Source: Phanerochaete sordida
Taxonomy: Eukaryota; Basidiomycota; Agaricomycetes; Polyporales; Phanerochaetaceae
Length of the DNA: 64,000 bases
NCBI GenBank assembly: GCA_019973155.2
Contig: BPQB01000104.1
Span: 1-64,000, forward strand
Direction of reading: 5' to 3'
The position numbers and the translations under genes were made by a program. How positions within the stretch are numbered: the stretch's first letter is position 1; every line of letters begins with the position of its first letter. Below, one piece after another: positions 45,352 through 56,545 of this stretch. The notes under the pieces are model-generated. The model saw nothing but the letters and a program-made list of their open reading frames with translations, was not told the DNA's origin and searched no databases.

Positions 45352-46430
45352 TCACACCTTGACCGTCCTGACTTCATACCTCGCCTTCTCGCCGTCGCGC
45401 ACGAGGACGACGACCTTGCCGGCGCCCTCCTCCCAGTGGTCGACACGCCGGAGCTTCGCGCTCTTCCACACCAGCGTCGACGCGATCTCCCCGTTCTTGC
45501 GGAGCCGACTCCGTTCCGAGAGCGACACCGCGCTCGTCGTGTCCGTCGCGGACACCTCATATAAGAGGCGCACGCCATGTAACGTCGTCAGCTCCGCGAG
45601 CGGCGAGAGCACGGTGAGCCATTCTGCCTAAGGAGCAGTGAGACACGCGCGTTGGGGACCAAGGGCGGGGACTTACCAGGTTGGCCGACGCGGACGACGT
45701 CGCGACGGGCGCGCCGTTGGTGCGCTTGCCGACGTCGAGCCAGACGAGCTTCGGCACGCAGGTCACGAGACGCCGGACATCCTCGACCTCGTTCCAGCCA
45801 GACAGCTCAACGCGCTTCATGTTCGCGCCGGCGGTCTTCGGCCCCGCCAGGAGCTTGTCGTCCCACCCACACCCGCTGAGCTTCACCCCTTGAGGACCTC
45901 GAGCGGCCGTCCGCCGTCTGCGGAGCACGGGCAGTGCAGGAGCGTGCTCGCAAAGTCACGGTTACTCCGCAGCTCGCGCAGGCGCGGGAGGGAATCGGGC
46001 GGGAGCACGAGCGTGCCGGCGGCGTCGCTGAGGGAGAGATCGAGGTGCAGAACTTGTAGATTCGCATGCGCAGACAAGCAGCTCGCGATGACATGGGCCA
46101 GCCGGCTTTGCGGCGAGTAGCAGAGGTCGGTCAGGGAGAGCGAGTGGAGCTGGAGCCCGCGCCCGCATAGCAGAAGGTCGTCCGCGATAGGGTTCAGATA
46201 GTCTTCCACCGCGACGTTGGGAGTAGCTTACGGTCAAGTCCTGGGGAGCCTATCAGTTATCGCCTTGGAGGATATAGCCTGGTGACGTACCTCCAGATTG
46301 GGACAGTTGTGCAACATCGTCGACACACGCGTCAACGACGGAGTGTTGGTCGCACTAAAAGTGTGCTTCGTTGACTTTAGGGAAACGGTCCGCAGCTTGG
46401 GCAGCTGTATCATCGTCAGTTAAAGCGCAG
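45352..46430 (-). pseudogene. Leucine-rich F-box-type protein, frameshifted (copy 1)
   Basis: Exons can be followed from about 46418 (LPKLRTVSLKST...TMLHNCPNLE), through 46250-45677 and 45627-45352. The sequence has leucine-rich repeats (LQLHSLSLTDLCY, LQVLHLDLSLSDAAGTL, LPRLRELRSNRDF, MKRVELSGWNEVEDVRRL, LVWLDVGKRTNG), typical of the C-terminal part of basidiomycete F-box proteins; no F-box was identified. At about 45885 one base is missing relative to copy 2 (AAGGGGTGAAG against AAGGGAGTGAAG), which creates a stop after EVLKG. The last exon (LSPLAELTTLHGVRLLYEV...) is otherwise intact. A second frame change may exist near 46225. A frame at 46637-46918 may be its N-terminal part. Confidence 0.6.
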
Positions 46431-46919
46431 TAAAACATGCAAAGTGAACGCACGATAGCGGGTCTCGTGCTCTATCCAGCGCCACCACTCTCTTCTGCTC
46501 GTGGCCGTGCTTGAGCGAAGATTCTGGAGGACAGTAGATGCGTACGCCGACAATGCGATAGCATGGGTGTTGCATATGTGGAGGACGCAGGGCTAGTATT
46601 CGTGTGTGTACCGCGGTTTGAGGCCGTGCTCGGAAATCATGCGTGCGTGCTTGAACGACGTGCTTGTCGAGTCTTGGGTGTAGGTCTGATGCTAGGGAAA
46701 GCAGATGTCACGTCGTGCTCGTTGAGATGATAGAGCAGGGTGTGCGTACACGTCCAGAAACTCTGAAGATGTTCTTGAGGACTGGTTTGGAGTGTATCCC
46801 ACGCGTCAAGATGTGTCCACAGACCGTTGTCGGAATTGAAGATGCAAAGCGGTGTCGGGAAACTATGTGTGCCTTGGGGTCTGAGAGAGAACTTCACGTC
46901 TCGCAGTGCTGCTGGCAAG

Positions 46920-47779
46920 ACAAGACCTTAACAAGTTGAGGGGTGGACGAGCGTGGGTGCGAGGGGGCGACCAGCCGACGAATAAGCGAGCGGGAATCGG
47001 ACTGGTTCACGCGAGCGACGATGAGTGCGAGCGTGAAGCCAGGACTACGAAAACGCAATACGAGCGGGCGCTACTCCGGCGTCCCGATTAGGCATACGTA
47101 GTTCAGCTGGCTCTGCCGAGCCGTACTTTTGTCCACTACCACGTCTACTAACCCCTTCTTTAAACAGAACTCTGGCAAAGCTCGAAGAGACGGAAATGTT
47201 GGTGATTCAGTTTACCCTGATTGTGCTTGGGCGCACGCGGTAAGGTAGCGAATGCTGGTGCAGCGTAGGCTTGCTCGACGCGCGCAGAACGCAGTACCGC
47301 AGCCTCGGACAAGTCTGACGCGTGATCAGGATAGATCCACTTTAGTCAGTCGTAAAGATCCGCACCTCATGCCCGACACATGCTTTTAGCCCAACAACTC
47401 GCCCTTCGGAATACAACACCCGGAGACTCCGAGCTAGCAGGTCGATGTAAGGCGTGCTACCAGTGCTAGACATCGGTGGTGCTGCCACGGGCATTCCGGA
47501 GTGCAGGATACAGTACTTGGTATGATAAACAAGTAATTTGAGTCTGAATCTGGCTTGTGGTGAGAGGGTGGTACAGAAAGCGACGCGACCCGGACGCGAG
47601 AGACGGCGGCGCGTGGTTCCGGTGATGGTCTGCGACACGTGCAGGCATAAGTACGGCAGCGTAGGCAGTGTGTAGTAGAGCACCAAAATGGCTCGAATCA
47701 TACTTGTATGGCAGCCGGGGTGTTTACGACGTCGCCAGTCGGAGCAATAGAACATGGTGGTGCGAAGTGCTGGTGAAGC
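46920..47779. other. Intergenic stretch, no gene recognised
   Basis: A minus-strand frame at 47342-47755 of 137 codons has a hydrophobic run (ILVLYYTLPTLPYLCLHV) but no start context, intron or paralogue that would support it as a gene. Confidence 0.35.
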
Positions 47780-48700
47780 TTGACGCCTAACGTTACTTCA
47801 GACCATAGGAGCGGAACGTGGTGGACGCACGATTCCCTCACGACTGGGTACAGTTGCCTACCTGAAACCTTACGACAGAGCCTCACGCCTCGCACCCATT
47901 ATAAGCTTGCTAATAATGGTGTAACTGATCAGGCGGTGCGCAGTACATCAGTGTATGAGCTTTTATTCTGGTTCGATGATTTCGTGGTCATATTCCGAGC
48001 TCTCATCCAGATACAGAAGCACAGGAAACTCGGTTGAAATGCCGCTCTGTAGTTAGCACGTGCGGTGACCTACATCACATATACCACCTGCACCTTGGCA
48101 CAGAAGGGAGCTCCCACAACAGCTCCATGGTGACCGTGAGATTGGAATGATACCACGAGAATCAACCGACCGATTCAGAGTTCTGACATTGTTGCAGGCA
48201 GAGGGTACATTTAACAGACCCGCAAACGAGTCATATCGACCCAATTGTTTTACGATAGTTATCGAAGACGCCACTCTCCGAGCATTCGGACTCCAGTGCA
48301 TCATACTATCTGGGGGAGAACAAACGGCTATGTACGCTGAGACGTTCACGCCGCGTCGTACCTCTTGCGCACAGCGATGTTTCTTACCTTCCTCAGCACC
48401 TCACCCGAGATAGCGGACAAGGTGAGCCCATCTAGCGTGTTGGAAATATGTCGAGACTGATTTGGTTGTGTCGCAGGGTCTGAGCAGAGAAACGAGGTTT
48501 CCGTATAAGTACGTGGTATGGGCGTACGTAAAGCTTGTACCCTCTTGAGTGAGCATCAGGTCACTGCATGGTATCCAGGCACCTCATAGCGCCTCCTAGG
48601 AAGGATCCCTAGGATACTGCGTGCAACACAGACTCGGAAAACGTTATCCTTCCGGACATCAGGCAACTGCGTGTAATGCAGTGCTAACCCGGATGAGCCC
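47780..48700 (+). repeat. Duplicated block, 5' flank, copy 3
   Basis: Same landmarks as copies 1, 2 and 4, from ACTTCAGACCATAGGAGCGG to the TGAGCCCTATA element. Confidence 0.7.
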
Positions 48701-48708
48701 TATATATA
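48701..48708 (+). promoter_or_regulatory. TATA box of M7
   Basis: TATATATA after TGAGCCC, about 45 nt before the ATG. Confidence 0.6.
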
Positions 48709-48751
48709 CTATGCATGCCACCTTGTGCTTTGTACATCACACCCCGCAATC

Positions 48752-50421
48752 ATGTCTCAGCTCTCCGCAGCGGCTACTCAGATCCTGTAAGTGTGAGCTT
48801 CGTGTGATGCTCTCCGGATGTCTTCTGACGCTTTGGTTGAACATCACACGCAGTCTCACTTCTGACTACCTAGCTATCTCTCTACTCGGTATAGTTGGGA
48901 CATGCGTACGAAAGCGATCTTTCGCTCACTACCTTTGCCTATGGCAGCCCTGTGCGTCTATGAGTATGCCCTGACATTTGATCAAGAAATAGCCGCAGTG
49001 TGGAGGCGCAGACGTACAGCGGCTTCGCTCTTATTGCTACACAGCAGGTGGATTATGGTACTGGGTCAAGCAGTAATATTTGTTCCAGTGACATCCTGGA
49101 CAAGGCGTGAGTCAACGCCGCAGTGCAGACGGGCTGAACAAGCTAATAAATGAATTCTGTCACTAGACGTGTCTCTAGCCACTCTCAGAATCTGTTTGAT
49201 TCTCTTACCGGCCTCGCTATCATATGAATTACAGCTGCCGAGTTAGCCTTGTTCTGAACGATCTCGCAGTCGCCGGCGGTCAGGTCGTGATAACCTGTGA
49301 GCTCCTTCGTCAATTCTGGCCCACAAATGCCTAATGTTGAACCAGCATTTTCGGCTTTGCGCGTGCATGCCATCCTACTGCAGGGGCGGGGTAAGTACGC
49401 CATTCCTATGGCTGTCGTCGTCCTCGGCACTGTCCCACTTGCAACAAATCTTGTGAGCATTTTGTTTCGACCATGTGTTAGTCCCACGCGCAGCCTCAGC
49501 TATCCACAGTTTGGTTGGATCCGTACTAGAATTGTGTGGATAGAAGGGTCATATTGCACACCCGTACGCATGATTTCAGTCCAACTAGATAACCAGTAGG
49601 AGTCCCTTTCACACCAGATCGCCGCAGGCTATTTCTCATCGCTTGTTCAGGAGTACGTCTGCAACCTACACATTAGACAGTCTCAAGGAAGTAGTAGCAT
49701 AGTGGTCTTGCTCACGCGAATCAGTGCTATCGCCCTGGACGCTATCGTCCTAACAGCAACGTGGGCAAAGTCCTTTCAGCACTTCTGCGAGATAAGACGC
49801 CTCAATCTCAAGTTTACCGTTACAGCTGTTTTACTCCGGGATGGTACGTATCCAAGCTACATAACGGTTCTCTCGATGGCCAGGCGGGACATCGAACGTG
49901 ATCAGCCGCTGAAATGGTACTAGGAACATTCTACTTTGCGTAAGGGAGACCATCATAACAAGAATCCTTGGCTGATCATTACAGAGCTCTTCTCGTTATG
50001 AACGTAATTCAAATTCTGACGTACAACAACGACGATTTCTCAGTAACTCCGTCCAGATTATCTTGATTTCCTCAACCTGCTGACTATGTGCACATAGACG
50101 GACTATATGATCAGCATACTGCAATCTCTGGTAGCGAATGTATTACCTCCCACGTATTGCCTTGTTTTCTAAACGCCTCTCCTCTAGCCCCTTGTGTTGG
50201 TACAGCGCTTCATGCTGAACCTGCGGCATCTCAACCGGCAAGCTGTTGATAGCAGCGCAGCAGAGGGCCTACCTGGTTCACGTCTTAGCTTCAGAATTCC
50301 ATTGGACTTCCTCGGAAATCTTGGGGAGCCTCTGGAGCACGGATCAGCTGAAGAGCCGGACGATGACGCCAATGAGGAGGAACATCGGGGTTCAACGCAG
50401 GAGACACACGCCTCGAACTAG
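48752..50421 (+). CDS. DUF6533 multi-pass membrane protein (M7)
   Basis: Exons 48752-48786, 48854-48888, 48948-49104, 49235-49296, 49346-49452, 49510-49595, 49651-49652, 49703-49843, 49924-49939, 49985-50042, 50098-50130 and 50188-50421 give 321 codons. The start is MSQLSAAATQIL; the core is VYEYALTFDQEIAAVWRRRR, then FSALRVHAILLQGR, LTATWAKSFQHFCEIRR, QRFMLNLRHLN and the tail FLGNLGEPLEHG. The donor after exon 3 reads AAG|GCGTGAG where M6 and M9 have GTGTGAG. The GT two bases later would shift the frame into a stop, so this copy needs a GC donor or has lost splicing there. No reductase remnant follows; the block is truncated near 50690. Confidence 0.75.
49651..49652 (+). other. 2-nt micro-exon of M7 (GA)
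   Basis: Acceptor TTGTTCAG and donor GTACGT. CA+G gives Gln and A+TG gives Met. Confidence 0.75.
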
Positions 50422-50689
50422 CGGCGAGTAGGAATGTTTATGGGCCCCGGTCCGTACCGCTTGACCTGCATACCACATCCAAATGGAGCGGCACGCTGAC
50501 CACAGCCCGCGTAGTGCCGCTACACACCAATCAGAATCGCTACGCTGGATCCAGGAGACCCATCAGAGCTTCGCCAAACATATATTGAACAACGCTTCTA
50601 TGACGCAAATACGGGCATATACACGCTGCGCCCCAAATTTTGCATTTATTATCGGTATACGGCCACTTTGATAGCGTACAGCAGACCAA

Positions 50690-52050
50690 GCATCTTTATC
50701 TAATACAAGAAATCCCTTCGCTCCGCTCCGGGGAGGAGATTGATTTTAACAGAAACTCTCCCGCTCCCATACAGGGCGGGCGCACTTCCGAGGATTGCGG
50801 CGCACAACTGCGGCCAGGACGGTATTGAAGACGAACCTCGAGGTCGAGCGCACTGCTCTATATCTCGACCCAGAATAAGTATTTGCCTTGCGTGAAACGG
50901 AGGGCTGCGTGGACCCAAAATCTTGCCGATATATCTAGTACCCTGTACGCCGTCCAAAATGGGTCAGTCGTAGTGAGCGACGCCCGGGTGCATGCTCGCG
51001 TCGAGCGCGCCGAGCGAGTACGCGGGATCGTGCCTGGCGCGCAAGGCCGATGACCCCGAGTGGCGACACGCCACATATTTTTTCCCGCTGTACAGCTCAC
51101 GCCTGCGCGTCGCAAATGGTACCGCGACTGGTGGCCCTTTAGCAAGGTGATGTCCGCAAATCGTCGTCCACTCCAGCAAACCGAGGCGGCGCTGCGCGCC
51201 GCCTCCCTCGACTGCAAATATGCCCATGCCCGAGATTCTAGACTGGATGTCCTCGGTCTTGCGTGCCGGCGGCGCGCACATGCGCTAAACTGCGACTGCG
51301 ACTGCGACGCAGAGCCGAGGTCTGACCTCAATGATGAGGCCGTAGCTACCCCTGCAGCCGGCCCACAGCACGATTCACCTGCGCGCGACGAGCCTGCGCG
51401 GTGTGTACATGTGGTCGCGCCCGCCGTGTCGGAAATTTGGCACAATTCAAATCGCCGCGCCCGTGCTGCTCACGCGAGTGACCTTTGGTAAAGCAATGAT
51501 AACTCAACCGAGATGACGAAGGACATACCGCTGCTGCTAAACGGACTGAAGCTTCAGGGGTCGAGTCGCTGTGGTGGCTGAGAGACAGAAAACGAGGGGA
51601 ATTGAGAGCGCCGCCTGCGGTGAACCTATTTCCTTCGAACGGGGAGAATGCTCGTGGAACTGCCACGTCTGAGGCCGTGATCATGATCGCAGTAGATGAT
51701 GGGGCGTACGAGGCCTCGGTGCAGGACCCAAGTGACCAGACAGAGATATAGGCTGGTCCAGGATCAGACGGGGTCCTCAGGTCAATAGGCCTCTCGTTGT
51801 ACGGTTGAATGGAATTGTTACCTACGGTCGATGTGGATAATAATAGAGTAATAATAATAATAATCGCGCTATCGCTGTCTTTGACGTAGGTGTGGACTGA
51901 GCAGCTAGACCAAGGAAAGCCCATCGAGACGCATCTGTGTACATCAGCGTTCTTGCTTTATACTGTCAGCGATAAGTGCTCATGGTTGGATCTCTTATCG
52001 GACGTCGTAAATACCATAGAAGCGGGAGAGAAGGAGGAGATGATGCGCAT
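50690..52050. other. Region between M7 and M8 with unassigned open frames
   Basis: Opposed frames (50858-51445 minus, 50964-51281 minus, 51060-51491 plus) overlap in GC-rich sequence. The minus frame ending at 50964 (ALRARHDPAYSLGALDAS) looks protein-like but cannot be assigned. The reductase remnant found at this place in the other blocks is absent. Confidence 0.35.
51838..51866. repeat. Short AT-rich microsatellite (ATA/TAA)
   Basis: Imperfect run of AATAATAATAATAAT type. Confidence 0.6.
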
Positions 52051-52052
52051 AC

Positions 52053-53749
52053 CTAAACTACGTCTGCCGACGACACAACAGACCCCAGCGTGGAAGTGCC
52101 CGCGGACGACTCGCTCTCATCACGCCCCTCTCCCTCTCCCTCGACGCCGCACTCGCCGCCGCCCTCCATCCCCCGCGCCGACCCCTCACCCTCGAGCGGC
52201 TCCCCGATATTCCCGAGGAAATCCGTCGGGACGCGGAAGTGCAGCGAGAAGCGCGAGAGGCGCTGCGCGTCGCTCGCCGCGGCGTCGCGCGGCGCGCCGA
52301 GCTGGCGCAGGTTGAGCATGAAGCGCTGTACGAGGAGCGGCGGCTGGCGGGCGCGGGCGGTCAGATGTGTGCGCGCTCGTGTGGGGCGGCGGGCGTACTA
52401 GAGATTGTACGAAGACGTTCGCGTAGACGGCGCCCTGAGGACGGAGCGTCAGGATGGGCGGAGAGGAAGGGTTGGATGGCGCACCCGGTTCAGGCCGTTC
52501 GCGTAGGTGAGGAGCTCGAGGACGTTCATCGCGAGGAGCGCTCTGCGGAGACGACTATCAGTGCCCTAAACGTGCTAACGTACAACGTCACAGAGGTGAT
52601 GCTCACATAAAGTACAGCGTTCCTGGTGCGCACTCGAGGTTAGACGTGCTGCGTGGAAGAACCTGAGTGCGGAAGCTCACCATCGCGAAGCAAGACTGCA
52701 GACACAGACCCGCGGAGGCCAAGCCTGCGCATCGCCCGGAACTGGCTCAGCGACTTCGCCCACGTGAGGGCAAGCACGAGCACGTCGGACGCGATGACGC
52801 AGCACCTCGTGAGGTAGACGACTGGGCTCGAGAAGTGTCGTGAGTTGACGGCGCGAGCGCAGAAGTGCTCGACGTACAGCTGGGGGCCAGGTGAGCGGCA
52901 GATCGTAGAAGTTATGCCGGTACGTACAGGTTTCCGACATTATCCGTCAGGTCCGTCCATTCCTCGCATGATGAGAGAACGGGCAAACGCACGTATTCAA
53001 ACGAGGTTTGCGTCCAGCCGTACTGGGCGCACATCAGAACACTTCGCACGTGGCGGGGCAAATGAGTACACTCACGATGTTCGTCCCCACCGGCACCAGC
53101 CCAAGCACGAGGACTGCGACGGAGAACGGCCATCGCGCCGGCGAGCCTTGCCAGAGTGCGTAGATCCGGAGGGTCGAGAACACTGCGAGCGGGCGGTCAG
53201 ACGGGCGGCGCGCAGGCGAGGAACATGCTGACATGCGATGTTGGCCGTGACTGCCATGTAGAAGAGCTCGACAAATACATAGATTTGTCTGCATCTGCGG
53301 CGCCCTCGTCCGCTCAGGGAAGAGCCCTACATGAACCAGCGCAGCGGACATCTAAGATGCATGTAAATACGTGTCGACCATGGGAAGGAGCAGACGGCTT
53401 ACACGCTTTCGGACCGACGTGCGCGAAGATTACGATGGAATTGAGGACCATGAGCAACCGCGTGCTGAGGAGGAGCAGCGAAGTGGCCGTGAACTTCCTC
53501 CGCCATCCCAATGCGATCTCCTGGTCGAGTGTGATTACATACTCGTAGACGACCAGGCCTGATGATACGCCGTGGGTCTGGTCGCATACGCACTGCGTGA
53601 GGAGGGCCTACATAGCAAGGCGCAGTACACATATTCAGTCGTTTGGCTAGAAGTACAGAATGATGTCAGCTGCTGACGTGTGAAAACTGTAAACGCAGAG
53701 CGTACAGGTCGTACAGCTCCTATGCGATACCGTAGTCTGGCTGAGACAT
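52053..53749 (-). CDS. DUF6533 multi-pass membrane protein (M8)
   Basis: Exons in order: 53749-53731, 53686-53657, 53558-53405, 53294-53233, 53182-53076, 53022-52928, 52879-52878 (2 nt), 52821-52681, 52622-52607, 52542-52485, 52434-52399, 52343-52053; 336 codons. The start is MSQPDY; the core is VVYEYVITLDQEIALGWRRK, then FSTLRIYALW, ALTWAKSLSQFRAMRR, VQRFMLNLRQLG and a tail with FLGNIGEPLEG followed by a Gly/Glu/Ser-rich end. If exon 1 had the 35-nt length of its relatives it would contain a TAG; the shorter 19-nt exon 1 and 30-nt exon 2 given here avoid this and keep phase, but that part is the least certain. The 2-nt exon is CT, giving TTC (Phe). It is the most divergent and GC-rich copy, on the opposite strand to its neighbours. 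Confidence 0.78.
52878..52879 (-). other. 2-nt micro-exon of M8 (CT)
   Basis: Acceptor GCCCCCAG and donor GTACGT. CT+C gives Leu and T+TC gives Phe. The bases differ from all other copies while length and phase are kept. Confidence 0.75.
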
Positions 53750-53815
53750 GTTTCGTCCCTCGAGAGGATGGAGGCAAAGTTAATGCAGTGCAGAGACCAC
53801 ATGCGTGTCCAGCAC

Positions 53816-53823
53816 ATATATAG
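53816..53823 (-). promoter_or_regulatory. TATA box of M8
   Basis: TATATA-containing run on the minus strand, roughly 70 nt before the ATG. Confidence 0.4.
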
Positions 53824-53829
53824 CGAAAA

Positions 53830-54555
53830 AGATGAGTAATTCGCTCGCCGCAGACCCATGTGTGCGCAGTGTGCGGCAGTTAGCATCCTTCCTGTGACCC
53901 CTACGGGTTTTGACCGCGCCCCATGACAGCGAGGACGTGGGAAGTGAAGCTTGCGCAGCGCGCTCCTCGCAAAAATTGGCCAAAAGACGTAGGTTCGGTT
54001 GCTATTCGGGCGTCGGGACGGACATACCTGCCGATGCCTCCGGGGAGTTCGGAACTCCGCGTCGGCGAGACAGGAATCGGCGACGCATCGGTGCACAGTA
54101 TGGATGGAATGCCCCCTGTATGCAAATCGATCAGCAACGTGCACGAAGCTGAGGGCAGTGCAGGATGGAGTCTCTTCCCTGGTGGTCCGCTCGACCTGTG
54201 GGCCTCAGACTGCCGAGAGAAAAATCACATTGAGCTGGTTAAAAATGTACCTCAGAGAGCACGGGACCATGATAGGGCCGTGGTCGTGACACCGCTGCGC
54301 AAGAGTACGAACACGTCACGCACACCATTTGGCGCATGCGCTTCGTCTGTCGGAGCAGCGTAGGACCTACGAGGGCCTGGGGTGATCGGAGGATACGTGG
54401 GTGTGCTCACAGAAGGCATAGGGCGGAGGTCGAGAAGAAAACAAATTTGGGACATCGTGGAGGGAAGGATACCATCGACCGGCCGACCGACCGTTGCGCG
54501 GCCCAGAGCGCCACGAAGTGCCCGGCTATCACCGCTAGGCCGTTTGCGTCCTAGT
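53830..54555. other. Intergenic stretch 5' of M8, no gene recognised
   Basis: A plus frame of 146 codons at 53923-54363 has no motif and no paralogue in the window. Confidence 0.35.
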
Positions 54556-54559
54556 ACGA

Positions 54560-55599
54560 GCCTCGCGAACAATCATCCTCCCTTGGGCACGTCGCAGTCG
54601 CGGCAGCACCAAGACGTGCCCGACTTTCCCTCCCATCTGCGCTCCGAGATACGATCCTGGGCTGTTGGTTATCTCGTACGTGCGCCTCTCTCTTTCCTTG
54701 TTCGGTGCGGAAAGCTAATCATGTGCCAGATGCTGCACCATTTTTCTCACATAGCTGCGTCAGTATATCTGTCAGATCTGGATGTGGTGCGAAGAGCCAC
54801 CCCTCGGGCGTCTGCCCGCGCCCGTCGCGTAGCTGGGAGTGGATGAGATGGTTTTCCATGGACGTCTGTGGCTCTGCCTGGACGGGCTTTTCATTGGGAG
54901 ATCTGAATGTGGTACTGCCTTGCGACACGTCATATGCCTCAGGCCGTGGCGCGCAGAGGCCGCTAGGAGAGACGTTCGCATTGAGTTGTCGCTTCCATTC
55001 TGTCGCATCTGCTTCTGACCCGCAGCATTGCCACCGTTTCCGTAGTACCTAATCAGCTTCGCGAGGCAGATGCAAAACCTGTCGCCTTTCTAGTACGCGG
55101 AAGCTACGCCTGTATCAGATCGTTGACTCCTCCGCGCAAAGGATCTGCTGTGCGCGTGGCGTGTATCTGCGGCGTCGATTTCCCTCACATTCTAATTAGC
55201 GGGCGACCTACCCATTGGGAAGATAGCTGACTTTATGCGATAGGCTTTGACGAGCATGCGATAGGCTTTGACGAGGCGGCTACAGCTGTGAGGTCTCGCG
55301 CAGCTTACGCACGGTAGCGCAGATCGTAGGGGCATCGACATCTGATGGCGACTTCCGAGAACGCCTTCGACGTGTTGTTCTACCTCGACATGCATGCGGT
55401 ACATTGGATATGTACGTGGTAACGTTTGCTCTGCTCCATGCCCGATCAAGATACCATCTTGCCTCGTGCTCCCTTCTATTATCCGTTCACCGTCCACTTC
55501 GGTGAGTGGGCTATACCTGCCGGAGTTGCATGAGCTCGTCTGGCAGATGTATGATGCCATGCGAGCCGTGTGTATCCTGGTGTAGCCTCTGTTGAGTCA
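54560..55599 (+). repeat. Decayed duplicated stretch 5' of block 4
   Basis: Counterpart of 37300-38139. It also contains a perfect 21-bp tandem duplication (TGCGATAGGCTTTGACGAG core) at about 55236-55276 that the other copy lacks. Confidence 0.5.
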
Positions 55600-56494
55600 C
55601 GGGCTTCATTCACGCCCAACATCACCTCATACTATAACAACGGGGCGTGCTGGACGTATCAATACGCCCAGGCTGGGCCAGTAGCGTCCCCTCAGGCAAT
55701 ATCAAGATGATACCTCCTATCTCACGCCCATCATGATCCTGTAGGCAATCGAATAATAGGATGCAAGCTGTCAGATTGTGCGCCGTACATCATGGTATTA
55801 GCTTCCATTACGGTGAGAGATCCCACTGCGCAGGTTCTGAGCTCTCATCCCGACACAGGTGCGCTGGCACCTCAATCACAATGCCACTCACTAGTCAGCA
55901 CGTGGAGTGTTCTACATCCAATGCACAATCTGCATCTTCGCAAGAGATTCCTACTACCGCTCCGTCGAAATCGTGCGATTGAGATGATACCATAGAAGTT
56001 GACCGTTTGATTCAGAGTTTTGGCATTATGACAGGTGAATGGTACATTGAATAGACCCGCAAGCGATTGATATCGACCCAAGCGTCCTACGACTGTTCTT
56101 GAAGATGGCAGGAGGAGAACAAACGGCCATGCACGCTGAGACGCTTACGCCACGTCGTACGTCTTGCGCACTGCGATGTATCTTACCTTCCTCAGCACCT
56201 CACCCAAGATAGCAAACAAGGTGGGCCCATATAGCTTGCTGGGAAGATGTTGAGATTAATCTGGTCGTGTTGGAAGGTCTGGACAGAGAAGCGAGGACTC
56301 TGTATACCTCGTATGAGCCTTCGGAAAGCTTGTACCCTCTTTCGTCACTGTCAGGTCAGTGCAAAGGACCCAGGTATCTCATCGCGCCTTCTAGGAAGGA
56401 TTTCTAGAAACTGTCTGCGACACTGACTCGGAAGATGTTATCCTTCCGGTCATCAGGCAACTGCGTGTAATGCAGTGCTAGCTCGCTTGAGCCC
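55600..56494 (+). repeat. Duplicated block, 5' flank, copy 4
   Basis: Same landmarks as copies 1-3. It gives the uninterrupted MITE target site around 55950. Confidence 0.7.
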
Positions 56495-56500
56495 TATAAG
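56495..56500 (+). promoter_or_regulatory. TATA-like box of M9
   Basis: TATAAG after TTGAGCCC, 46 nt before the ATG. Confidence 0.5.
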
Positions 56501-56545
56501 TACTCCGTAGGCCACGCCACGCTTTGTACATCACACCTCGCAATC

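Noticed and set aside
53715..53749. Premature TAG in exon 1 of M8
   Set aside because: It appears only if exon 1 is forced to the 35-nt length of the relatives. An earlier donor (G|GTATCG) and a 30-nt second exon keep phase without a stop, though this remains the weakest part of M8.
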